From an uncultured Methylococcaceae bacterium (GTDB lineage Bacteria > Pseudomonadota > Gammaproteobacteria > Methylococcales > Methylococcaceae), in the NCBI GenBank assembly GCA_903857165.1, contig CAIODU010000216.1, forward strand, positions 1-34,915: 34,915 nucleotides of DNA, in the 5' to 3' direction. This document shows, in pieces, positions 24,658 through 32,286 of the stretch (positions are counted from its first letter, which is position 1; each line of letters starts with the position of its first letter). Under the pieces are notes generated by a model that was not told where the DNA came from, searched no databases, and saw nothing but the letters and a program-made list of their open reading frames with translations. A program made the translations under genes and the position numbers.

Positions 24658-24816
24658 GGCAAACTGTTTTACGAAAACAGCAATGGGCGGGAAGGTCTCT
24701 TTATCAACCTCCAGGCGCTTTCGCTCAAGGTATTCGGTATCAGCATATTCGGACTCAAGTTCTGGTCGATAGTCTTCGGAACCCTGACCGTCTTGGGGCT
24801 ATACCTCCTCGCCTAA
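24658..24816 (+). pseudogene. ArnT/GT39-like glycosyltransferase remnant
   Basis: Between TAA (24655) and TAA (24814) one frame reads NGREGLFINLQALSLKVFG and then SIFGLKFWSIVFGTLTVLGLY. This is the conserved second/third-helix region of ArnT-like GT39 enzymes (GxEGLFINLQAxSLxLFG...FGTLTVxxLYLL). It has no start codon, first helix or DE loop, and nothing continues after LLA. It is a 52-codon relic whose normal neighbours in a full gene are absent. Confidence 0.6.
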
Positions 24817-25223
24817 CGAAACAACCTGCCAGTCAGGGGGAATCCTGCGTGATCGCTCTACTTTGGCGGACTGCACTGGCTGCCCATGTCGGTGGCGGAT
24901 GCCCGTGCGCCAGCTTCTGGCCGTCCTGCCCGCCGCACTGGAACAGGACTCGCGGCAATGCCGGTTTGACCGGGCGACCGTTTGATGAGTATGATATGCG
25001 ACAACTAATGGCATCCCCGGATCGGCGCATTTAACTGGATGTTATGCATCGATCCAGGGTTGAAACCCTGCCACCGCGAGGCCCGATTGATCGCAGCAAG
25101 GCAGGCAACGCCCTCTTCGTGCCTACGGGATGGAGAGGGTCATCTGATCTGCGAGCGGACGCCTGGCGTGGTCTTGCAATTGCGGGGGATCCAAACGCCG
25201 GCAAATCGACATGGGAGCAAGAA
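24817..25223. other. Interval with no recognised gene, 407 bp
   Basis: I find no supported gene. The GH1 frame stays open back to 25044, but that part has no SD and unusual Arg/Trp-rich coding. A small inverted repeat (AGGGTT ga AACCCT, 25057-25070) is the only structure noticed. Confidence 0.5.
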
Positions 25224-26558
25224 ATGACAAGCAATACTCTGGTACTACCCCCCGGATTCCTTTGGGGCATAGCAACCTCCAGCTTCCAGATTGAGGGGGC
25301 GACCAAGGAGGACGGCAGGGGGCCCAGCATCTGGGATAAAATCTGCCGTGAAAAGGACGCTGTGGCCAACGGCGATACGGCTGACATCGCCTGCGACCAC
25401 TATCATCGCTATGCCGAAGACATTGCCCTGATGCGCGACATGGGGTTGAAAAACTACCGTTTCTCAGTGGCTTGGCCGCGGCTGCTGCCGCTAGGCAGTG
25501 GATCGGTCAACCAGAAGGGGCTCGACTTTTACGATCGCCTGATCGACAGGCTTTTGGCATCGGGTATCGAGCCTTGGCTGTGCCTCCTGCACTCGGACTT
25601 TCCGTTGGCCCTGCACGACCGGGGCGGTTGGATCAATCGCGATAGCGTGGACTGGTTCGCCGACTATGCGGTGTTGGTGGCAAGGCACTATGGGGATCGC
25701 GTCAAGCATTTCGCCACCATCAACGAGCCATCCTTGCACGCCTTGTTCGGTTACGGCATAAACCCCACAGCACCGGGCTTTCCCGATCGTTCAGCCAATC
25801 TGCAGGTCATCCACCACCTCAACCTCGGCCATGGTGTCGCCGTGGATGTGCTGCGCGCATGGGTGCCGGGTGCGAGTATCGGCTGCATCCATGCCCGCCA
25901 GCCGGTGCGTCCGGTCAGCGATGGGCCAGAGGACCGCAAGGCCGCCGAGATATTGGACGAACATTGGAACCTGTGCTTTCCCGATCCGCAGATACTGGGC
26001 TATTACCCGCCCAATATTGCCCGCGAGATCGAACCCTATGTGCGGCCCGGCGACCTCGCCAAGATATGCAGGCCGGTGGACTGGTTCGGCATTAACCACT
26101 ACAGTATCGTCCACGCCAAGTCGGACACTGACACTGTCTGGGGTTTTAGCCTTGCCGGTTCGTCCGTGAAGATGCCGGAAACCGAGATCGGCTGGACCAT
26201 CTGCCCCGAAGCCTTTCGCGAAGAACTATTGCGGATATCGAAGACTTACCGGTTGCCGATCTACGTGACCGAGAACGGCTGCGGCAGCAACAAGGACGCT
26301 CCCGACGCGAATGGAGAAGTCAATGACCAGCACCGCATCGACTATCTGACCGCCTATATCGGCAGCATGACAGAAGCCATCGCCCAAGGTGCCGATGTGC
26401 GCGGATATTTCGCCTGGTCCCTGCTGGACAATTTCGAGTGGAATGCCGGCTATGCCAGCCGTTTCGGATTGGTTTATGTGGATTACGCCACGCAGCGCCG
26501 CATTCCCAAAGCCTCGGCAAAATGGTATTCGCGTTTAATCAGCGGGGGAAAGGTTTAA
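25224..26558 (+). CDS. GH1 beta-glucosidase
   Basis: This 444-residue cytoplasmic enzyme is expected to hydrolyse beta-glucosides imported into the cell. It starts LPPGFLWGIATSSFQIEGA, the N-terminal GH1 signature. The acid/base is in HFATINEPS (E168) and the nucleophile in IYVTENGCG (E350). FAWSLLDNFEWNAGY near the end supplies the aglycone-pocket Glu/Trp. The usual LYHWDLP segment reads LLHSDFP here, a change of the Trp at the sugar-binding site that might alter substrate preference. The start at 25224 follows GGGAG at 25213; the frame extends upstream to 25044 but GH1 homology begins at this ATG. The next gene starts directly at its stop codon, so they are cotranscribed. Confidence 0.92.
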   Translation: MTSNTLVLPPGFLWGIATSSFQIEGATKEDGRGPSIWDKICREKDAVANGDTADIACDHYHRYAEDIALMRDMGLKNYRFSVAWPRLLPLGSGSVNQKGLDFYDRLIDRLLASGIEPWLCLLHSDFPLALHDRGGWINRDSVDWFADYAVLVARHYGDRVKHFATINEPSLHALFGYGINPTAPGFPDRSANLQVIHHLNLGHGVAVDVLRAWVPGASIGCIHARQPVRPVSDGPEDRKAAEILDEHWNLCFPDPQILGYYPPNIAREIEPYVRPGDLAKICRPVDWFGINHYSIVHAKSDTDTVWGFSLAGSSVKMPETEIGWTICPEAFREELLRISKTYRLPIYVTENGCGSNKDAPDANGEVNDQHRIDYLTAYIGSMTEAIAQGADVRGYFAWSLLDNFEWNAGYASRFGLVYVDYATQRRIPKASAKWYSRLISGGKV

Positions 26559-28397
26559 ATGAACGAAGTCGGAGCATCGCTCGACGCGATCACGGCGGCC
26601 AGTGCTGCGCTCGCAGTGATGTTGGTTACCACGGCCTTGGGGGCTACGGTGGGGGGGGGCAGGGATCGCCTGCCGGGGACTGACACGGTGGTTGGCCTAG
26701 GGCTGGCCGGCGGCATACTGACCTTGTTGGCGGTGGCAACCCGATTGCCGGTTTCGCTTTGGGCCAGCCTGCTGGGCGTGGCCGGAATCGTTGCGCTGGC
26801 TTGGTCGGTTTGGCATCGACGACTGCCGGGGGGGCTTGGCTTCGCCGCCGCATTGCTGGTGGCAGCGCCTTTGCTGGCGTTCGCAACGATGGGGCCGGCG
26901 ACCATGTCGGACGATTTCGCCCAATGGCTGCGCAATGCCGCCTATGTCTTTCAGTATGACAGTCTGCCTCGCCCTGACCTGCCGCCGTCGCCATCGCGCT
27001 GGCCGGGCTATCCGCACACCCTGCCTTTCATCGTGGCGATCTCGTCTTGGCTAACCGGGCGGTTTCTCGAATCGGCAGGGCCGGTGGCCAATGTGGTGAT
27101 TCTGGCTTCGGTCGGTGCCGCCATCGGTGACATCGCTGTGGGCGAACGTCGCGCCTTGCCGGTAAGGCTGGCGGTCGCCGCTGCCACAGTCGGAGCCTTC
27201 TTCGTGCTTTTCTTTCCAGAACTGACGCGCAATGTGCTGTTCTCATCCTATGCCGATACCGCGACCATTGCCGCAGTCGGCGTACTCGGCCTACTGGGTG
27301 TGTTGCTGCTGGATCGCCTGGAAGAGGGTCGCGATGCCGATGCCAATGCCCTCGCTTGGCGTTTCGGTCTCGCCGCCGCCGCGCTGGTCAACCTCAAGCA
27401 GGCCAACCCGGTGCTGCTGGCCCTGCTGATGTCGGGCCTACTACTGGCGGGTTGGCGTTCCGGGCGGCTTCGCTGGGGGCATGCCATGCGCTTGTTGCCC
27501 TCTATGCTGATACCCGCCGCCGTCGTGTTCCTGGTTTGGCGGCATTACGTCACGCACAACCTTACAGCCGGCGAAATGGCCTTCCGGCCACTCGCCTTGT
27601 GGAACTGGTCTTCTGCCCCCGACATGGTGCGTTCGCTGGGTGAAGAGTTGGCGAGGAATCCGGCCTTCCACCTGCTGATGTGGGCGGTGACCTTGGCCGG
27701 CTTATGGAAGTTGCGGGCACCCCGGCGACCGGAGGATCTGTTGGCTGTGACAACTGCCGTGGTGTGGATCGGCTACAACGCCTTTCTGATCGTCGTCTAT
27801 CTAGGTTCCATGGGTGCCTGGGAGGCTGTCATGGCGGCCGACTATTGGCGATATACGCCTCATGTCGGAATGCTGGCGGTGGCGGCGGCGTTGCTTTGGC
27901 TGCGGCAACTGTCCTGGCCGGAGGCAGTCAGGCGATTGTCGCAGCCGTTGCTGCTGGGCATCGCCGCATTGCTGCCGGTGTCGCTGCTCATCGCCGGGCC
28001 CCAGCGCCTGTCGGCGATGGGCAAGGTGTGGCCGATGCAGTTCCGCATGGTCGGCCGCGAACTCGCCGATATCCTGCCGCCCAATTCCAGGTTGGCGGCC
28101 AGCGTGGAGTTTGACTATAGCCTCACCTTTTCCGGCATCAATTACGATCTGCACCGCTTTGGCCGCGACGACCGCAACCTGATTTTCTGGAATGAAGGGC
28201 CGATCACCATGGCACCGTTCCTGTCCGGCGAGGCGACGCACCTGCTGGTGATGGATCATTTGGGCAGCCGCGACAAAGACACCGATCTCTTGGGCATCCC
28301 CCCCGTGGTGAACGAATCGGCCCTGTTCAAGTGGACCGGCTCGGGCTGGCGCAAGGTACACGCCTGGCCGTTCCCGAGGGCATCCAAGGCAAAGTGA
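26559..28397 (+). CDS. Polytopic membrane protein, GT-C-like
   Basis: This 612-residue protein has about twelve hydrophobic segments. The first large external loop carries MSDDFAQWLRNAAYVFQ and then PSRWPGYPHTLPFIVAI, an acidic/aromatic loop located as in GT-C transferases (Asp pair after helix 4-5). The final ~130 residues (NSRLAASVEFDYSLTFSGIN onward) are soluble, as in C-terminal periplasmic domains. The family cannot be named. The ATG is immediately after the GH1 stop, with GGGGGAAAGG upstream, so the two genes form a coupled pair. The third position is strongly GC-rich compared with the neighbouring GH3/MFS pair. Confidence 0.6.
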   Translation: MNEVGASLDAITAASAALAVMLVTTALGATVGGGRDRLPGTDTVVGLGLAGGILTLLAVATRLPVSLWASLLGVAGIVALAWSVWHRRLPGGLGFAAALLVAAPLLAFATMGPATMSDDFAQWLRNAAYVFQYDSLPRPDLPPSPSRWPGYPHTLPFIVAISSWLTGRFLESAGPVANVVILASVGAAIGDIAVGERRALPVRLAVAAATVGAFFVLFFPELTRNVLFSSYADTATIAAVGVLGLLGVLLLDRLEEGRDADANALAWRFGLAAAALVNLKQANPVLLALLMSGLLLAGWRSGRLRWGHAMRLLPSMLIPAAVVFLVWRHYVTHNLTAGEMAFRPLALWNWSSAPDMVRSLGEELARNPAFHLLMWAVTLAGLWKLRAPRRPEDLLAVTTAVVWIGYNAFLIVVYLGSMGAWEAVMAADYWRYTPHVGMLAVAAALLWLRQLSWPEAVRRLSQPLLLGIAALLPVSLLIAGPQRLSAMGKVWPMQFRMVGRELADILPPNSRLAASVEFDYSLTFSGINYDLHRFGRDDRNLIFWNEGPITMAPFLSGEATHLLVMDHLGSRDKDTDLLGIPPVVNESALFKWTGSGWRKVHAWPFPRASKAK

Positions 28398-28404
28398 CGT
28401 ACAT

Positions 28405-28590
28405 ACCGTCTTTACTTTGCGACCAGCGTTATGCCGACCCTATAGACAGGGCGCGCCTCTTCGGATAACAGGCTAATCTGATAGCGGCCCGGTGTCACAA
28501 CCCACGAGTTGCTTGCCTCATCGAAGTGGCGGAAAGCCTGGGCGTCAAGTTTGAACGGCACATCGGTTGACTGGCCGGGCGCTAAGGTGA
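28405..28590 (-). pseudogene. Duplicated C-terminal fragment of the GH3 beta-glucosidase
   Basis: On the minus strand the frame ends LAPGQSTDVPFKLDAQAF, then RHFDEASNSWVVTPGRYQIS and GITLVAK with TAA at 28414-28412. It copies the last ~58 codons of the GH3 gene at 10664-13186, plus bases beyond the stop. Upstream of LAPG the reading frame is unrelated and includes the repeat at 28621. It lacks a start, catalytic domains and the rest of the enzyme. The high identity suggests a recent duplication or recombination. Confidence 0.9.
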
Positions 28591-28620
28591 TTTCCAATAA
28601 TGAACCCATCAAAAGAATCG

Positions 28621-28669
28621 TCCACGAAAAACACGAACAAGACATGCTTTTGTTCGTGCCTTTCGTGGA
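28621..28669. repeat. REP-like TCCACGAAA...TTTCGTGGA palindrome
   Basis: TCCACGAAA (28621-28629) pairs with TTTCGTGGA (28661-28669), and CACGAACAA (28632-28640) with TTGTTCGTG (28650-28658), around a 9-base loop. The wording (CGTGCCTTTCGTGGA) matches a widespread intergenic palindrome. It lies at the edge of the GH3 fragment. Confidence 0.75.
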
Positions 28670-28738
28670 CTCTATTTTTTGCCTTCGGATCAGATTCTTG
28701 ATGGGATGTTCTTTATCAGGAATCACCTAAGAAAACCT

Positions 28739-31684
28739 TTATTTTTTCTTCCGTCTCGCCTTGGCCAGCAGGCGGATTGCTTCCATCCTTTTCCGCTCCA
28801 ATTCCCGTGCTGCGGCTTCCTCCGCCTCGCGCTCGGCCTGCCTGCGCTGGTGTCTTAGCTCTGCCGCGATGGGTGTGCCGGCCGGGGCCAGCTTGGCCTT
28901 TGCCAGCAGAAGGTCGATATGGCTCCAGCGTGGCGGTTGGGCGAATTCCTTCACCAGCCTGAGGTTCAGCGCTTCGTAGACCGGTAGCCAGGTTTCCTCT
29001 TCGGCAGTTTTGCGGCGTATCGACAAATCCGGGTTGAATTGATACCAGCCTTGCTTGACGCGCCAAAACAGCCGCCGGTTGTAGGCATAGTCCCGGTCCA
29101 CTTCGTTGCGCGACAACACGTTGGAAAGATGGGCGCGTTTGTTGCGCTCGGGCCTTATCACACTGGCCGGCAGGTGTTGCCAAGCCGCCAAGACCGTACC
29201 CGTGTCGAAGGCCGCCCAATCGCCGTAGCCAAAGGTGTGGAAACGGGCGGGGAACAGCACCCACAGCGTTTGGAACAGGAAGTATTCGGTCAGGTGTTTG
29301 TCGATGCGCACGAGCCGCTCTCCGGCCATGATGTCGATACTGGAAGGTGCGATGCGTTCGTAAATCGCCGCAAATGCGGTCTTGGCATAGTGGGGTTCGC
29401 GGAAGGCTTCGCGCATCGCCCAGTGCAGGGCGTTGCGTCCCAAATGATCGGCGAGATTCGGGTTGGCCCCGTGCTCCAGCAGGGTTTCGACCAGCCCGAC
29501 ATTGCCGACGGCTGCCGCAGCCATCAGCGGTGTCAGGTTCATCGGTGTGCGGTGATCCACGCCGTGCCGTTCGCATAGCTTTAGTATCTCCTTGAAGCTT
29601 TTCGCGCAATACAGCGCCAGATGCTTCTGGCCCAGGGTTTGGAGTTGCTTATGGTAGGCTTTGGCCGGTTCGTATTGGGCCTCTTCGATCAGATAATACG
29701 CCAAGACTTCCTCGCCCTGGCTGGTGGCGAATTCGTAGAGTTGCTGCTTGAATTTGGAGCCATGCACCTGTTCCCTGAACACCTTGACCAGGGTTTCCCG
29801 CAAGCGCGGCTCGTCGAACACCGGCCAAGGCACGGGGGTTTCTTTGAGGATGCCCTTGCGAATCGCGTCGGCTTGCTCCTGCTTGCCTTGCAATTCCAGC
29901 TTGCGGGCTTCCTTTTGCCAGTCGTCCAGGGTCGAGCTTTTCGCCGTCACGTCCACTTTGTCGCTGCCTGACTTCAAGTCCAGCAAATTGAGCAAGGGGT
30001 GGCGGGTGTCGGATTCGATCAGGTAAACGTTTTTAACCGCCCGCGTCAGCGCGACGTACAAGGCGTTGACGTAAAACTTGTAGACTTCCAGCGATTTGTC
30101 GGCCTTGTCCTTGGCGCGACGGTATTCCAAGTCGTCGCCGGCCAAGTCGGCGGGGCTGACGCCGTCGGCGAGTTCGGCGAACTCGGCACGATGATCGGAC
30201 AGGAAGCGATAGATGACAATGTTCTCGTATTCCAGCCCCTTGGCCTCGTGGATCGAGAAGATCAGCGGGGTCTGGAAGAATTTGCGTGCCTCGCCCTTGT
30301 CTTCGTCGCGCATCACCAGCACGGCAAATTGGGTCGAGCCTTTGGTCTTTTGGTTGAGGTCTTTTTTCACCGCGTCCCTGTCGTTCAGCACGGTCACTGA
30401 ACCGATGTCGCCGGCGACCGCGTCCACCAGGAAGTTGCTCTCGCGGTCAATGGAGCCAAAGCGCTTGTGCTTGATTTTGAGCAAAGTGTTGGCGACCCGC
30501 GTGGCCTCCTGGCTGTTGCGGAAATTGGCGCGCAGAACTTTGAGCTCCTGCCGCATGGCCAAGTCGGGGTCGCGCCAGAACAGCGACTTGACCTTGCCCC
30601 AGGAGAAGAAGTTGGGGTGGACGATCTGGTTGGAGTCGCCGCAGAGCAGGAAGTGGCCGGGCTTTTTCAACGTCTTAAGGATCAGCGCGAGCTGGGCGTT
30701 GGTCAGGTCTTGCACCTCGTCGACGACGACGAAATCGTAGCGCGGCGAGGCCTCGGCGCGCCAGTCATGCGAGAGCAGGTTGAGGTCGTAGAGATTGGCC
30801 TCGGCCAGCCAGGCGCGGTATTTCCCGAACAAATCATATAACCGGTCGCGCTCTCCGGCCGGGAAGATGGATTGGCGCACACCCAGTTCACGATAGGCTT
30901 CCAGTGACAGCACGCCGTCGGCGGAGGCCGCGACCACGCCACGGATTTCCTCGAACGCCTGGTGGGCGTCGATGGTTTTGAACTGCTGGCGCATCCGCCC
31001 GAACCAGCCGGCGAAATCCCGCCATTGGGCTTCGCGGCCTTTCGGCACGCGGATGCTTTCGAGGAATTCGCGGAACGAGAAGAAAACGGCATCCTGGCCC
31101 TCCTTCTCGAAGCCGTGAGCGTAATACAGGTCGCGGGCGCTTTGTGCAAGGTAGGCGGAATGGGTGACATACAGCACCTCGCCCTCGGTGTGCTTGAGCT
31201 TTTCCAAAGTCAGCGCGGTCTTGCCGCTGCCGGCCGAGCCCACCACAATCAACGGCGGCGGCAGGCGGTAAACCGTCTCTTGGGCATCGTCGAAGGAGAT
31301 GATTTTGTCGAGCAGGTGGATTTCGCGCCGGCCGGAATGGACATAGCGCACCGGTTCGGCATCCTTGGCCGCTTGCAAAGCTTCGACCGATTGCAGCTTG
31401 TCGTCATCGACTTCCGCGCCGCGCAAGAACCTGGATTTGTCGTAGGCGTGGTTCTCGATGATTTCCAACATCAGCGCATACACTTCGCCACCGTGGCTGA
31501 CGATGGAAAACAGCAGCCGGTTGGAATAATCCAGTTTGGCCCGGTAAAACCGGCCATGGGTGACATGGCTAAGTTTTTTCACGTCCGCCGTGCGGAAATC
31601 ATCCCGCGCGATGGCATCCATGGTTTTTTTATAGGCGGCTTTGTGCCGTGAGGTGTCGAGGCCGGTGTATTCAAGAATTTTCAT
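28739..31684 (-). CDS. RelE-like domain fused to SF1 (UvrD-like) helicase with ankyrin repeats
   Basis: This is a 981-residue protein. The N-terminus (1-92) has RFYRAKLDYSNRLLFSIV and YALMLEIIENHAYDKSRFL, the strand pattern of RelE/ParE-type domains. Residues about 140-560 are a superfamily 1 helicase: Walker A VVGSAGSGKT, Walker B VVVDEVQDLT, FLLCGDSNQI (motif III), LRANFRNSQEA (IV), FSIHEAKGLEYENIVIYR (V), YVALTRAVKNVYLIE (VI). After a helical linker come ankyrin-type repeats (about 715-770: LTPLMAAAAVGNVGLVETLL, EHGANPNLADHLGRNALHWA). An uncharacterised region (about 780-925) and a basic coiled coil ending ARRKKK close it. The start at 31684 (MKILEYTG) begins the RelE-like domain; a longer frame to 31753 exists. 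UvrD-like helicases with appended domains occur in repair and in phage-defence systems. Which applies is not shown. It stands alone, with no co-directional neighbour. Confidence 0.85.
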   Translation of the reverse strand: MKILEYTGLDTSRHKAAYKKTMDAIARDDFRTADVKKLSHVTHGRFYRAKLDYSNRLLFSIVSHGGEVYALMLEIIENHAYDKSRFLRGAEVDDDKLQSVEALQAAKDAEPVRYVHSGRREIHLLDKIISFDDAQETVYRLPPPLIVVGSAGSGKTALTLEKLKHTEGEVLYVTHSAYLAQSARDLYYAHGFEKEGQDAVFFSFREFLESIRVPKGREAQWRDFAGWFGRMRQQFKTIDAHQAFEEIRGVVAASADGVLSLEAYRELGVRQSIFPAGERDRLYDLFGKYRAWLAEANLYDLNLLSHDWRAEASPRYDFVVVDEVQDLTNAQLALILKTLKKPGHFLLCGDSNQIVHPNFFSWGKVKSLFWRDPDLAMRQELKVLRANFRNSQEATRVANTLLKIKHKRFGSIDRESNFLVDAVAGDIGSVTVLNDRDAVKKDLNQKTKGSTQFAVLVMRDEDKGEARKFFQTPLIFSIHEAKGLEYENIVIYRFLSDHRAEFAELADGVSPADLAGDDLEYRRAKDKADKSLEVYKFYVNALYVALTRAVKNVYLIESDTRHPLLNLLDLKSGSDKVDVTAKSSTLDDWQKEARKLELQGKQEQADAIRKGILKETPVPWPVFDEPRLRETLVKVFREQVHGSKFKQQLYEFATSQGEEVLAYYLIEEAQYEPAKAYHKQLQTLGQKHLALYCAKSFKEILKLCERHGVDHRTPMNLTPLMAAAAVGNVGLVETLLEHGANPNLADHLGRNALHWAMREAFREPHYAKTAFAAIYERIAPSSIDIMAGERLVRIDKHLTEYFLFQTLWVLFPARFHTFGYGDWAAFDTGTVLAAWQHLPASVIRPERNKRAHLSNVLSRNEVDRDYAYNRRLFWRVKQGWYQFNPDLSIRRKTAEEETWLPVYEALNLRLVKEFAQPPRWSHIDLLLAKAKLAPAGTPIAAELRHQRRQAEREAEEAAARELERKRMEAIRLLAKARRKKK

Positions 31685-32129
31685 TTCATTTTCAATGGTT
31701 CGGGCAGGGTTCAATTTGCCAAATGCTAGGGTAACACTTTCCCCGGCAATCAAAAGGCCCTGCCCGTAAAATCAGCAATTCGCATTCGGGTGCGCTTCTA
31801 CAATGCCGTCGATTGGGTGAACCCACAGGAAAAGAGAAAGCAGCTTGGCCAGACAACTCATCCCAATCGACCCGGCTTGGGCAATCCGTGTCGGGCAACA
31901 GTGACAGATGCCCCGTGTGTCTTTAATGATAATTTATATCTGTAAACAAATGATTATAATAGGAATAATTAAACAAGTCACACCATTTCCAATAAACCGG
32001 TTGTTGCGGGCATGAGTGTCAGAGGGCGCTCGGCAAGCTTATGCGGATGGCCTATATTTTGCTTGGACAGTATGGCAAGCGGTTCCCCTTAAATAAAGCG
32101 GGCCGCCACTTAGAAATTTGAAGTGTCTG
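31685..32129. other. Gene-free interval between the helicase gene and the riboswitch, 445 bp
   Basis: No gene is supported. One frame (about 31760-31920) reads IRIRVRFYNAVDWVNPQEKR and faintly recalls the tail of an IS3-type transposase, too little to call. The segment 31920-31980 is very AT-rich, with a TATAAT at 31955-31960 but a poor -35 element. The riboswitch transcript must start in the right part of this interval. Confidence 0.45.
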
Positions 32130-32216
32130 ATAAGAGCAAACCATCCGAAAGGATGGGACGCAAAGCCACGGCCTAAGTCCGGGGTGACCGGATAAGGTGG
32201 TTGGGTTGCCGGGCAG
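32126..32216 (+). promoter_or_regulatory. Cyclic-di-GMP-I (GEMM) riboswitch
   Basis: The conserved GEMM core is present in order: AGCAAACC, a 6-bp hairpin CCATCC-GAAA-GGATGG with the GNRA tetraloop, GGACGCAAAGCC, GGCCTAAG (the tetraloop-receptor side), a second hairpin, and GGGTTGCCGG closing the ligand pocket. GEMM-I aptamers bind c-di-GMP and control motility, biofilm and surface genes. Here it lies 70 bases before a secreted protein gene, in the leader of the same strand, and is followed by a candidate expression platform. Aptamer boundaries are approximate. Confidence 0.92.
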
Positions 32217-32245
32217 CATACAGTGTACTACTACCCCTCCTTGTT

Positions 32246-32285
32246 AGACCTCTTTACTTCGTTCCGATGAATTAAAGAGGTGTCT
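32246..32285 (+). promoter_or_regulatory. Expression-platform hairpin that can sequester the ribosome-binding site
   Basis: AGACCTCTTTA (32246-32256) is complementary to TAAAGAGGTGTCT (32273-32285) apart from one bulge, and the TTC/GAA inner pair extends the stem. The 3' arm contains AGAGGTG, the SD for the GTG start at 32287. There is no U-tract, so control by RBS masking seems likelier than by termination. The direction of control (on or off by c-di-GMP) cannot be read. Confidence 0.6.
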
Positions 32286-32286
32286 C

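Noticed and set aside
25044-25223. N-terminal extension of the GH1 frame with a Walker-A-like GDPNAGKST
   Set aside because: There is no SD before 25044, the composition is unlike GH1 proteins, and a good SD with ATG at 25224 gives the normal GH1 start. The P-loop-like string has no supporting fold.
26559-28397. Long alternative frames inside the GC-rich GT-C gene on both strands
   Set aside because: High third-position GC removes stops from other frames. Only the 612-codon frame shows ordered hydrophobic helices and a proper start.
31760-31920. Frame resembling an IS3-family transposase C-terminus (RFYNAVDWVNPQEKR)
   Set aside because: Only a few residues fit (FYN, NP), with no catalytic DDE region and no terminal repeats. 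It is too weak to call a mobile element.
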